NCBI GenBank assembly: GCA_033439255.1
Contig: CM065883.1
Location: 62,001-126,000 of the forward strand
Source: Hericium rajendrae
Taxonomy: Eukaryota > Basidiomycota > Agaricomycetes > Russulales > Hericiaceae
Length of the DNA: 64,000 nt
Reading direction: 5' to 3'
Shown: positions 45,781-57,153 of the stretch, in pieces
How positions within the stretch are numbered: the first letter of the stretch is position 1
How the letters are laid out: each line of letters starts with the position of its first letter
The notes under the pieces: model-generated
The model's input: only the letters and a program-made list of their open reading frames with translations
Told to the model about the DNA's origin: nothing
The model's database searches: none
Translations under genes and position numbers: made by a program

Positions 45781-46221
45781 ATGCAGCTCACCCTTCGCGC
45801 GCCGCCGACCACAGCCTGGGGCTTCCTAATTCCTGTTGGCCCCACTTCCTCTGTCACGAAAGATATCGTGGAGCTGGCAAAAATAAAACCGAAATACACC
45901 CTTGGTCGCGGGAGTGACAACGATCTTGTTATCAGACATCCTGCCATCAGTACGTTGCACAATTTAATCGGTGCGTCGAGTTTACTCGTTTCATTTCTCT
46001 CGACATAGGCGCATTGCATTGTATCTTGTGACAGACCATGGGGAGCGATGGCCGTATCGGAGCGGTGTTGGAAGATTATAGCCGTCATGGCACTTTTGTA
46101 CGTTGTCCTAAAATATTATACGATCATGACATATCTAAATAAGTCGCCTTCCAGGTGAACGGTGTTCGCCTCAAGTCTGACGAGAATGCCTCCGTGGATA
46201 ACAATGATGTCATCTCCTTTG

Positions 46222-46644
46222 TGTCAAGACTCGGTCGTAGACAGCAGAGAACCACCCAAGTCACCAGCGATGATGGGAGCGAGAGAGCAGAGAGCGACTA
46301 GCAGCGCAGTGACCTGTATTGGAGGTACAGTACGGTACAGACGAAATGGACAATCTAGGGAAATAGGCGAGTGACAGGGAGCCTATAAGTACTGGGACGA
46401 CAATGGGAAAAGAACAATGGACACCATAATGGGTCGAACAATAGAGTGAGAACAATGGTGGCCAAAAGGAGAACAATGGGAGGAAGAACAATAGGATGTC
46501 CCAAAGGGGAACAAGGGCATGGGTGAAGGATGGCCCCAGGTCATGTGAGGAAGTGAACATGTGATGGGGCTGCTGGAACACATGACCGACGCGATGCCTT
46601 GATGGCAGAGAAGAAGGCGGAGAGAAATGGAGCGATCCGTGACA
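46222..46644 (-). repeat. 3' LTR of Gypsy 2
   Basis: 423 bp, TGTCAAGACTCGG on the plus strand at 46222, ending GATCCGTGACA. The polypurine tract complement (TCACCCCCTCTCT) follows at 46645. Confidence 0.95.
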
Positions 46645-49600
46645 TCACCCCCTCTCTAAGACGCACTTTCGCCTGGAGTGCGTGATGAGCATGGACGGGG
46701 TCGAGGTAGATGAGTCCACGAAGATTGGGAGCCTTGAGTGCATGCGGATGGCGGGTGTAGAAGTCGGTGATTGCACCATGGGCATTGGAAAGGGAGGTAC
46801 GTGAAAGCCACTGATTTTCCGAATCAGGGTAGCCTGCCCATTTGACGAGATATTCAATGCCGCATTTGTTCCGGGTGAGACGGGCATCGAGGACAGACTC
46901 AACTTCGTACTCTTCCTCGCCCTCCACAAGGTCAGGTGGTGGTGCAGGGAAGTTGGGACCATGAGCATCGGTTTCCTTGTAAGGGGACAACAGGGACGTG
47001 TGGAACACCGGGTGGATACGCCAGGTGGGCGGTAGCTTCAGTCGGTAAGAGACTGGGCCCAGGACGTCAGTGATTTCAAAAGGTCCCAGGTGTCGATCAG
47101 CAAGCTTAGCTTTGGGTCGTGTGGTTTTGATGTTCTTGCCATCGAGCCAGACCTTGTCACCAACCTGGAAGTGGATGGTGTCGTGCATATGGTCCTGGTT
47201 GTTGCACTTCATGAGATCAGCAGCTGTTTGAAGGCTGGCCTGGACCTCAGTGCGAAGTTGTTCGAGGTGACAGAAACGATCCTCAATGGCGGGTGTAGAC
47301 GATGTGGGGTTGACAGTGGGGATGGCAGTGGGAATATAGCCGAGGAGCATTTCAAATGGAGCACGGTTAGTGGCGCTGTGGATACGGTGGTTGTGCGAGA
47401 ACTCAGCGTAAGGGAGCCATTGGACCCAATCATCCTGACGGTAGTTGCAGAAGGTACGAAGGAACTGTTCGAGTTCTTGATTGACACGTTCTGACTCGCC
47501 GTCGGTCTGTGGATGATAGGCGGTGCTGAGGGAGGACTTGATACCAAGTTTGTCAAAGACGCCACGCATGACTTTGCCTGCATACTGTGGGCCACGATCA
47601 GAGATGAGGCGTTCCCAGAGGCCGTAGTTCCGATAAATCCTGTCAAAAAGGATGTCGACTGTGCCATCACTGGTAATGGTCTCTTTACAAGGAGTGAAGG
47701 AGACGTGCTTTGTAAAACGGTCGACGACCACATTGATGGAGTCATAGCCTTGGCATTCTGGGAGTTTGACGATGAAGTCCGAGGTAATGTCCTGGAAGGG
47801 ACGGGTAGGGATGGCATTGGGAATTGTTTCAACATGAGGGCGGTGATTTTGAACCTTGGTGGCCTGGCAGGTAGCACAGCCATCAACATAATCACGAACG
47901 AAGACAGACATACCGGGCCACCAGTAGTTGCGACTGAGGAGCTCATAGGTCTTGTAGCGTCCTGGGTGACCAGCCATGGGGGTGTCATGATGCAGCTTGA
48001 CGATGTCCCGACGAAGGTCCTTGTCAGCAGGGATGTAGACTTTGCCACGAAAGAGGATGAGGCCATCCTCGTAGTTCCATTCTTGGAGGTTCTTGACGAG
48101 GGAGCGAGGACCATTGTTCAGGATCACATCAAGGGCTTGAACAACCTCAATGTCCTTGGTCTTGGCATTGCGAATGCGTTGATGAAGGTCAGCATTGCCA
48201 ATGGACTTGACAGCAGCTGGACGTGTAGCACGGATCTGGAAGTACTTGGGGTCGAGGAGGACACGATCGGAGTTGTCGTCGTCCACCCCCTCTCTATGGT
48301 CAGGTCGTCTCGACATGGCATCTGGCCGGTGATGAATACCGGGTTTGTGGATCAGGGTGAAGTCAAAACGAGTGAGGAAGAGAGCCCAGCGAGCTTGACG
48401 ACGACTCAGCTTTTGGGCAGACTTGAAGTATTCCAGGTTCTTATGGTCGGTCCAGATCTCCACAGTATGGGGAGAACCTTCCAGGTAGTGGCGCCAGGCT
48501 TCGAGGGCACGGATGATGGCCAGGAGTTCCTTGTCATAGATGTCGTAGTTGCATTCAGGGGCAGTGAAGGCCTTGGAGATGTAAGCAACAGGGTGCCATT
48601 GCTCGTCCTCCCCGCGCTGGGATAGGATACCTCCTGTGGCATAGTCTGAGGCATCGACCTCAACCAGGTAGGGTTTGGATGGGTCAGGCATGATAAGGAC
48701 TGGGGACGAGGTGAACGCAGCTTTAAGAGCCTCAAAGGCATGTTGACATTCAGCAGACCAGGCCCAAGGCTGGTCTTTCTTGGTAAGGTCAAACATGGGA
48801 CGAGCGACTTTGGAGAAGTCCTGGATAAAGCGTCGATAGAAGTTGCCAAAGCCAACAAAGGACTGGACGTCCTTGACGTTGCGAGGGGCAGGCCATTCAG
48901 CAATGCCTGCAACCTTGACGGGGTCCATGGCGAGCGTGTTATGGGAGACGATGAGACCGAGGAACTCAACTGAGGGCTGCTCGAACAAGCACTTCTCTGG
49001 TTTGAGGAAGAGGTCATTGTCCTGGAGGCGTTGGAGGACCTTGCGCACAAGATCACGATGTTCTTCGAGGGTTTCGGTGAAAATGAGGATATCGTCCATG
49101 TAGATGACGACTTTGCCCGTATCGATGAGATCCTTGAAAAGTTCATTCATCATTCCTTGGAACGTGGCAGGGGAGTTGGTAAGACCAAAAAACATCACCA
49201 GGGGTTCAAAGAGACTGCGGTTGGTTTTGAAGGCGGCTTTCCATTCGTCGCCCTCCTTGATGCGAACGTTGTTGTAACCCCAACGAACGTCCATCTTGGA
49301 GAAGACCTTGGCACCCTTGAGCTTGTCCACGAGTTCAGAGATGAGGGGCAGGGGATATTCATTCTTGATGGTGCCTTCATCTGAGAAAAGGACCAGTGAT
49401 ATATGGCACTATATAGTCTACATAGCTCTGATAGGGCCATAGGAGTCCTCTTTTCTACATAGCTACTCCATAGTAGTGAGGTAATCTATATAGAGCTATC
49501 ATATCTATCATAGCTACCATAGCATAGAGTACAAGCTATCATAGCTATCATAGCTGCTATTACATATAATGGCTATCATAGCTATGTCAGCTATGTCAGC

Positions 49601-50255
49601 TATGTGATATATCTCTGTTATCATATCATATCTAGCTAGTAAGGCTGCTATCTACTCTATATCACCTCTGTTCTGTATGCTACTTCACAGTGCTAAAAAT
49701 TTATTCAAATATAAAAATATATTATAAATTTCAGACTTGTTGCATCTAAAACATTCAAAACCTCGAAAATTTGAAAGCATTATATTATAAACAATATTAA
49801 ATTACAATACATTTAATACAAAGCTACAAGTATCACTACACATCTATGATACACTATTAAGACTAACACTCCAGAATAAGATAATAAAATATACAATGAT
49901 AAGATAAGACAAAATTCAAAGATAAGATAAGATAAAACTTAAAAGTGAAAGATAGATAAAAGATAAGATAAGACTTACTTCATAGATAAGAAAAAGCGAA
50001 AATAATCTAAAGACAAAGTCAACAAATTAGTATAGAAGATACAGATATAGAAAAAAACATAAGACTTACTTAAGATAATAAAAGCGAAAATGTAAGAGTC
50101 TACAAAGAACAGTAAGGTTAGTAAACATTGAAACAATATAGCAACAGCATAACAACTTACCGAACATCAGAAAGTCGAAGCAGGAGAAGAGAGAGCGACG
50201 AAATACAGGAGATGGTAGTGGTAGGGAAGAGAGAGAGGAAGCGCGTCGTGCATGT

Positions 50256-50263
50256 CTTATATA
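50256..50263 (-). promoter_or_regulatory. Leftward TATA box of TIR copy 4
   Basis: TATATAAG on the minus strand, followed leftward by GACATGCACGACGCGC and a CT-rich tract, identical to copy 2. Confidence 0.5.
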
Positions 50264-50705
50264 GACGTGGCGATCGGAGCGTCAAATGTACCTTGGCGAG
50301 GCCGGGCCGGGCATTGCCGGGCATCGTACCAGAGGCTGGCCGTTAGATTCCACTAAGTGGATTTCGATACCTCCGAGTGTGTTGTACAGTAGCTACACAG
50401 ATAGCTCATTCATTGTATCTCAATTGATGTGCTGTATCTTCTTGTCTTTTTTGTGAATTATATCGATTTTATTTGATTTGTTAGAGTCGAAACCGCCAGA
50501 CGCGACAGTACTGGCTGTTGTGGCTGAAAGTCGTCGCGCGACTTGTGCTTGCAATACTCCCTCTATCTCCCCCTCCATCTTCCCCTTCTTCGCTGCTCTC
50601 TCCATACACGCGGCATCCTCAACACTCGGGAGGGGATTATTTGATGGGTTGAGGCTAACGGGTAAGTAAAAAGCACTCTATCATTCGTTTCTCATACTAA
50701 CACAG

Positions 50706-50736
50706 CGAGTATCGCTCGTTCACCGAGCGATACTCG
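50706..50736. repeat. Conserved hairpin, TIR copy 4
   Basis: 13-bp stem CGAGTATCGCTCG with its complement around TTCAC, abutting a TACTAACACAG branch site and acceptor. Confidence 0.82.
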
Positions 50737-50862
50737 TGCTCTTGTTCTTGCAACCGCGCGTACCACGCCCCCATCCCCTTCGACACCCCGCGTCCACGTC
50801 CACTAGCCCGCTGCGGCCCCGCCCTTCCGACAACGTTGTCTGCGCCCGCGTTGTCGTGCCTC

Positions 50863-50876
50863 GTTGCCGTGGCAAC
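50863..50876. promoter_or_regulatory. RFX/X-box-like palindrome, TIR copy 4, first
   Basis: GTTGCCGTGGCAAC, counterpart of 7987-8000 in copy 2. Confidence 0.45.
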
Positions 50877-51186
50877 GGGGCGCGACACGTCTTTCGTCCG
50901 GCCTCCCGCGACCTCCGCATCCCTTCAACGACTCCCTGCGCACCCTCAAACAGGTCCAAGCGGACTCACCACCGCCGTGCACCAACACCTCCGCATCGTC
51001 AGCGACGCGCTCGCGGGCACGACACGTAGCTGCGCGTGCACAGCCATGCACTCAGCTCCCGCGTGCAAGGGCATGGCCATGCACTGCATGGCCATGGTGG
51101 CCCCGACTGCGCACGTACGCTCCACTCACGAGTCCGCCATGGCCATTTCCCCAATATCGTCAACGCCGCCGTCGCTGTCACACCTC

Positions 51187-51200
51187 GTTGCCGTGGCAAC
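51187..51200. promoter_or_regulatory. RFX/X-box-like palindrome, TIR copy 4, second
   Basis: GTTGCCGTGGCAAC with CCTC and GAGG flanks, counterpart of 7663-7676 in copy 2. Confidence 0.45.
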
Positions 51201-53494
51201 GAGGCGCGACTATACGCCGTTTGCCCGCCCGTCGGCGTCCCTCACTCGCCCATAGCAACTCCACGTGCTCAAAGCAACCCCACGCGCCCTCAACAAGTTC
51301 GGATATGGCCCCGGATTATCAACCCTACACACCAGTACACCCGCGACGTCGACAACATGCTCGCGGCCACACACGCGGACTGCGTCCCAACGCGTACGCG
51401 CACTCCCTCACGCGAGCGTGTGGGATTGAACATGTCCGGTGAGTGCGTGCACGGCGACACATGGGACGCAAGCCCGTGTAAAGGCCCCGACTGCGCGCGC
51501 ACGTCCCGGACGGCAAAGATACGGCCATGCCAGCGCGTACGCGCAGCGCGCAACGATGCACGGCCTGCGGCGCGCGCACGGCGCTGCACGGCCCACATGG
51601 TGGTGCGCGGCGTGCGCAAGACCACATCAGCGCGCGCATCCCTCGCACGCCCGACAGCGTGCATAGGTAGGCAGCGCGCATGTCTCGGACGACATGCGCA
51701 CGGGCATGCAGCGCGCACCTGCCCTCGCACGCCTCAGACGGTGCGGGGCCACCCTTGCCCGCCATCTCACGTTCGTCGACAGCCTGTATGTCACAGTGCT
51801 GTCACAGGGGCTTTTATTTACTAGTTAGGGCTAGATTTCGTAGCCTCGTAGCCTGTAGTACTCTACACCTTAATATAAGAAATTTCTGATTGAAATATCT
51901 CAACTACCTAGCATAAGGACTGTAGTAGCCATAGTAATCATAGCATCCCTTAGTAAATATCATAGCTCTATATATGTGACACTGCTGATTATGGAGGCTA
52001 TGACACACTATGTACTTGACACTTCATGCTATATGGCCTATCATAGCTCTCATAGCTCTCCATAGCTGGATAGTTCAGCCTCATAGCCTCTATAGCACAC
52101 TGATAGGGTCCATAACAGGACTTGCTGCTATATAAATTTCTGTTTTCTCAGATGTTTGTTGAGGGTGCGATAGTCCTGGACGGGGCATAGTTTTCCATCT
52201 TTTTTCTTGATAAAGAAGAAGGGACTCGCCATAGGGGATTTGGAAGGACGGATGTAGCCTTTCTTGACCTGGTCATCAAGGAATGAATCAAGGTCCTCCT
52301 GCTCAGTAGGAGCCATGGGATAGACCTTGCATGAACGGGGTTCAAAGCCATCTTTCAGGTCAATGGCGTGATCCCAAGGGCGACGTTCGGGGAGGCGATG
52401 GGAGGATTCCTCGTCGAAGACGGGTTGGAAATCCTGATACTGAGGGGGAACCATCTCAGCAAAGGACTTCTCTGCAACACGAGTGCATCTGAAAAATGTG
52501 AAATCTACATAGCTGCCAGCCAATGCTATACCTAGTTTCATAGTGCTATGGCTGCTATGTAGTTGGACCACACTGCTATACAGGTCTATGATAGCTATGA
52601 TAGCTATGATAGTTATAGGTGATGGGTATGTAGCATTATATAGTAATAGGACACTACTATCCCTGCTATGTAACTTATGTATTTTTAGTTTTCCTCTATG
52701 TATGCTATAGATACTATGTTCCATACAGAGCTTTCAAAGGTTATCATGGACTCTCAGGCTACTATAATATCTGCAGTTGATATAGAGTCTATGATTTCAA
52801 GCATACAATACTCGAAACAGGTCAAATTCGATTAAAATTAACTACTACTACAATCAATTATACTACATTACACGCACGCACACAAGGGTGCGGCTGGTGT
52901 GCGCGACACTGCATGCGAGGGGAACGGCACGCGCGAGGCCCGGGACCCGTGCATGGAAGTGCGCATGCTGGTGGGGCACTTGCACGATACGGCGGGCCTG
53001 CGCTATGTGGCGGGCCTGCCCGCGGGAGACGCGGAGCATGGGGTCCATGCGCAAGTCGTCGGGCTGCGGTGGGCCCATGCGCGGGACATTGGACCGCGGG
53101 CCGTGCGCGCGGACGAGCATTGATGGGGCTGCACACAGCCCTGCACACGCTATCGGGGCCGTGCGGGGCTATGCGCTGGCGTCCCCGCGTCGATGGGGCG
53201 TTGCGCATGCTGCGGGGTGTTGCTCGGGCGCGTGGGCTTGAAGGCCCCAGACGCAATGACGTGGCCCGTGCACGGAGTCGTTTGAGCGCGGGGCTTGGCG
53301 GGCGAGAGCGGTGCGGGGCAGTGATCGGGGGGGCATTGCACGCAATCGCGGGGCATTGAACGCGATCGCGGGGCATTGAACGCGATCGCGGGGCGTAGCG
53401 TGCAGAACGGATGTTGTGTGCGTGGCGGGGAGTTGCGCGGGCGTGCGGGGCGTAAGACAAGGGCGTGGCCGGGCACGAACGAGGCCCGAGTCCC

Positions 53495-53508
53495 GTTGCC
53501 ACGGTAAC
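53495..53508. promoter_or_regulatory. RFX/X-box-like site, TIR copy 5
   Basis: GTTGCCACGGTAAC is one base off the palindrome of the other copies and still fits the RFX consensus RGYYACC/GGTRAC type half-sites. Confidence 0.4.
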
Positions 53509-53823
53509 CGGACACTACGACGCACGCGCGCATGCGCGGACGGCACAGGCAACGACGTGGCCCGTGTGCAGACGGCACACGCATGCACGCACGCACGCGC
53601 GCCGTGGCCATGTGCGTGTTGCTGCGCGCAAACGAGGATGGGGGGAGTGCACGTTGTTGGAGCCGTGCGCGGGGATCGCAGCCCGTTGGAGTCGGGCACG
53701 GAGTGTATGAGCTGCGCGCGGGGCGCGGACGTGGCGTGGACGGGTTGAGGAAGGGGCGATGAGGGGTGATGGAGTCGTCGGACGGTAACGCGGGGATGCG
53801 AGGTCGATAGAACAAAGGATATC

Positions 53824-53855
53824 GAGAGTGTCGCTCGAAAACGAGCGACACTCTC
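53824..53855. repeat. Conserved hairpin, TIR copy 5
   Basis: Perfect 14-bp stem GAGAGTGTCGCTCG with its complement around AAAA. It shares the G-C pair version with copy 1, against the A-T pair of copies 2, 3 and 4. Confidence 0.82.
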
Positions 53856-54277
53856 TTGATTAGCACGAATAAATGATAAAGATGCATTTTTTACTCACCT
53901 GCTGCCCCTCTGCCGGCTGCAAATCCACCCTGGCCATGTTGATGATCGATAGAAGACGAAATAAAAGGAGAGAGAGGAAAGACGGAGGAGTGGAAGGGAG
54001 GCTGGTGAGAAGGAGCAAGTCTCGACGCGTTACCTCGGGGCTTCAGCCACCGAATGCGCGAAGAGACTCAGCAAATCAAATCAAATAGCGAAAAATACGA
54101 AAAAAAGATACGAACGATAGATTATGTGTCTCAGTACAACACATGAGCTCACTTTATGATTAGTATACAGTAATTCACTAGGCAGCAGGGTGAACATAAC
54201 CAAGTCTAATACTTAGTCTCCGATGCGGCGCTCGGCAGCGCCCGGCAGCCACGATTCCCGGCTTCGCCCGGGATTCG

Positions 54278-54285
54278 TATATAAG
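54278..54285 (+). promoter_or_regulatory. TATA box of the micro-exon transcript, TIR copy 5
   Basis: TATATAAG followed by GCTCGCGCGACGCGC and a CT-rich tract. Downstream come GTAACC (about 54496), a TTTTTTAG acceptor (about 54558), a mini-exon ATTTCGCTTTTTGTTAC and a GTAAGT donor (about 54580). Confidence 0.5.
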
Positions 54286-56163
54286 GCTCGCGCGACGCGC
54301 GTTGCCTCTTGCTCTTCAATCCCCACTGTCTCTTGCCACGTCGACGCCTTCGTCGACGTCCCTTGCTAGTTCGTCGTCGTTCCTCGCTCGCTCGTCATTA
54401 TTTTTTGGTCGCTTGTCATCATTCCTTGCTCGTTCGTCGTCGTTCCTTATTCGTTTGTCATCATTTTTTTTTTGTTCGTTGTTGCTAACTTGAAGGTAAC
54501 CTTTCGTTGATCTCTTATTGCTCATATTAATACTAATGTCTTCAAGTTAGTTTTTTAGATTTCGCTTTTTGTTACTTTGGTAAGTTTGTATGTGTTATCT
54601 TTATCTTTAAGACTAATGTTTTCTTATCTTATCTTATATTCCCTTACTTATCTTTTATCTTATCTCTTATATATTTATCTTATCTTATCTAAGTTATATT
54701 TTCTTACTTATATTGTTACTTTTTTTTTTTGATTAGTAGTAGTATTATAATATCAATATAATCTTGATGCATTGAAAGAGTTTATATTTGTGTGATCATA
54801 TATTATTGGTTTTAATATGACTGTAAACAAGATTTATAATTTTAATAGAATTTATTGCTTCAATATATATCAGGCCTACATATTGAATATAAGATATATG
54901 AGACACATACTGAGTATAGAATATGTGAGACACATATTGAGTATAGGATATACAAGACTCATAAGCCTTATAGCTTTGATGAACACTTATAGCTTTCATA
55001 GCTAGTCATACTATCATAGCTGCATAGTCAACTCTCATAGCTATGATAGCACTCCATAGCATCACCCTTAAGCTCCATAGCACTATATAGCATCCCCCTT
55101 TAGCTATGTGGGCTACAGAGAAAAGGGCAGTGCTATGGAACTATGAAATCTATGTAGACTTCATAGAGCTATGTACCACTTGTAAGTTTTTCAGATGTGG
55201 CCACACGCTCTGCCAGTTTCTGAGCATTGGTGAAAGAGCGACGGATACGGATGGTGTGTTGATAGTCGGGGTCGTCGTCTGGTGGGGGTGGTGTGTCCCA
55301 GTCAGGGAGAACACCAGCTAGACGAAGGCCCTCTTCAACCCAGTCGTCATCGACATTAGGGCGGGGGTCATCGTCCTCGGTGAATAGACGTGCAGGGACT
55401 TTGGACAGGTGGATGCGGCGAAGACGGACACCTTGGACTCGGCGAGCAGGGATCACGTATTTGGGAAGTGGAGCAGCGACAAATGGTGGGGGCAGTGGGA
55501 GCAATGGAGGGGGGCAAGGTGGGGGGAGCAGTACTGCAGCAGCGCTGAGGACTGGTGGATGAGGGGTTGAGTGGCGGCGTTCAGTACGAGTGGACAGGTG
55601 CTTGACTGGGGGTTTATTCAGAGTGCAAGAGGGAGGGCAGCGAGTCATGTCGACACGACGAGAGACCCAATCAATTTCAGGGTTGTGTTCCTGTAACCAA
55701 TCGGTCCCAAGGATAATGTCGTAGTCGCCAATGTCAACGAGATAGAACTCAGCTGTCTCCTCATGGAAGGACGTCGAGTCCTTGGCATAAATGCGGATGT
55801 TCTGGTTGACTGAATAGCGGACCCAGCCCATGATGTTTTCGGAGTTGTCCACATTGCGAACAGGAAAGGGTTTAGGGAGTTTCTTGAGGGGGAACTGATG
55901 TTTCTTGGCAAACTCGGGGTGCATAATGATGCCTTCTGCACCACTATCGAGAAGTGCCTCAGCGTCGATTTGTTTCTTGATCGGGGTAGTGATAATCTTG
56001 GCCTGGAGCGTAATGGACGGTGTCTGACGGTTGGGCGTGATAGCGGACATGCGCAAAGACGATGGATACGATTGCTCACAGGGGTCGGATAGTACAGAGA
56101 AGCGATTCGACGGATCAAAGAAATGTTTCTTGCCACCCACGGACGACGTGACCGGGGGGCGCT

Positions 56164-57153
56164 TTAAAAACCCTCAACCATATCCTTTAATGCAGCTTTT
56201 GCCTCTTCCCTCTCTTCCTCGCTCAAGTCCTTCAACTGCGACGATAAGTCGGCGATGGACCTGTTGATGGCGGGGACAGCGAGGGCGGCGGCTGCATCTT
56301 CTGGAGCTACTCCCGGGGCAGAGCCGGTTTCTAGCACTCGGACACGAGGGATTGGGGCACGGGGGTTGGAGTCAGCATTGAGGGGGCAGTCGCGGAAGCC
56401 ATGGCCCTTCTGGCGGCAGCGGAAGCAACCGCCCTCTCGCCTGAGACGCTCACGGTCAGGCTCCGAGAGTTTGGGCAGTGGGGCACCTGTAGCAGCAACT
56501 GTGCGGGATCGGCCAGTAGATGTGGACTGAGGGGAGCGAGTGCTCACCGGGGTGCGCCCAGTTGTAGGGTGGGGACTCTGGAACCGGGTGCGCATGAGGT
56601 AGGCAGCATTCCTGTCACGGGCCCGTGCCTTCCACTCAACCAGGGTGGTGGGCGTGGGGTAGCTGCGCTGGCAATCATCCCGTAGGGCGCTGTTGAGGCC
56701 ATGCAGGAACCAGTCGATCAGGGCCACATCATTGTAGCCTGTGCGAGGGGCGAAGGACTCGAACTCGGTGATGTAGTCGACTACCGGGCGCGTACCCATC
56801 TGGAGGGTCTGGATGGCATGGGAGGCGTCCTTGGAGTCGTCAAGGGGGGAGAAGTCCAAGTTGAAGCGAGTTCGAAGGGCGGTGAGGTTGGCGTAACGGG
56901 GAATGTGAGCTGGAGATGTTTTTGCAGCCACGAGATCGTCGTCCTCAAGGATCTCCTCAACACGCTGGGTGGTCCACTGGCCGGCAATGGGGCCCTGGCA
57001 GAGGTCAAGAAAGAGGGAGATCTGGGCGGCATCCTCTTTATACCTGACAGAGTTGGCACGAAGGTATAAGCGAATACGCAGCTGGAATTCCTTGGACTTG
57101 GAACGATCTCCCTCAAAGGGAGCAGGTTTGACGCCGATCTCTGGGTTGGACAT
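56164..57153 (-). CDS. Gypsy 2 gag region
   Basis: A frame of the same length as gag of Gypsy 1 (329 codons), with the same capsid segments and CFRCRQKGHGFRDCP knuckle. It is an element gene. The pol region lies to its left and is divided by the two TIR insertions. Confidence 0.85.
   Translation of the reverse strand: MSNPEIGVKPAPFEGDRSKSKEFQLRIRLYLRANSVRYKEDAAQISLFLDLCQGPIAGQWTTQRVEEILEDDDLVAAKTSPAHIPRYANLTALRTRFNLDFSPLDDSKDASHAIQTLQMGTRPVVDYITEFESFAPRTGYNDVALIDWFLHGLNSALRDDCQRSYPTPTTLVEWKARARDRNAAYLMRTRFQSPHPTTGRTPVSTRSPQSTSTGRSRTVAATGAPLPKLSEPDRERLRREGGCFRCRQKGHGFRDCPLNADSNPRAPIPRVRVLETGSAPGVAPEDAAAALAVPAINRSIADLSSQLKDLSEEEREEAKAALKDMVEGF

Larger units (their letters stand above)
49378..52154 (+). 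mobile_element. TIR element copy 4 (2777 bp), inside Gypsy 2
   Basis: The ends are CATCTGAGAAAA and TTTTCTCAGATG, with a TT duplication (49376-49377 and 52155-52156) checked against the uninterrupted Gypsy 1 sequence. The layout is arms, leftward micro-exon modules (49850-50160), a leftward TATA box at 50256-50263, a CT-rich leader, GTAAGT near 50662, a hairpin at 50706-50736, a CpG-rich block to about 51800 and arms. It is an inverted near twin of copy 2, of identical length, so both derive from one recent source. It must be younger than Gypsy 2. Confidence 0.95.
52486..55197 (-). mobile_element. TIR element copy 5 (2712 bp), inside Gypsy 2
   Basis: The ends are CATCTGAAAAA and TTTTTCAGATG, with a TG duplication (52484-52485 and 55198-55199) verified against Gypsy 1. 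The layout is inverted relative to copy 4: arms, CpG-rich block (52870-53820), hairpin at 53824-53855, a GTGAGT donor on the minus strand near 53895, a TATA box at 54278 reading rightward, micro-exon modules (54490-54720), arms. Its sequence is clearly diverged from copies 2, 3 and 4 and closest in style to copy 1. That shows at least two subfamilies used Gypsy 2 as a target. Confidence 0.93.

Noticed and set aside
49378-52154. TIR elements as Helitrons or Tc1/mariner elements
   Set aside because: Helitrons make no target duplication and lack terminal inverted repeats. Mariner duplicates TA, whereas TT, TG, AA and CT are seen here.
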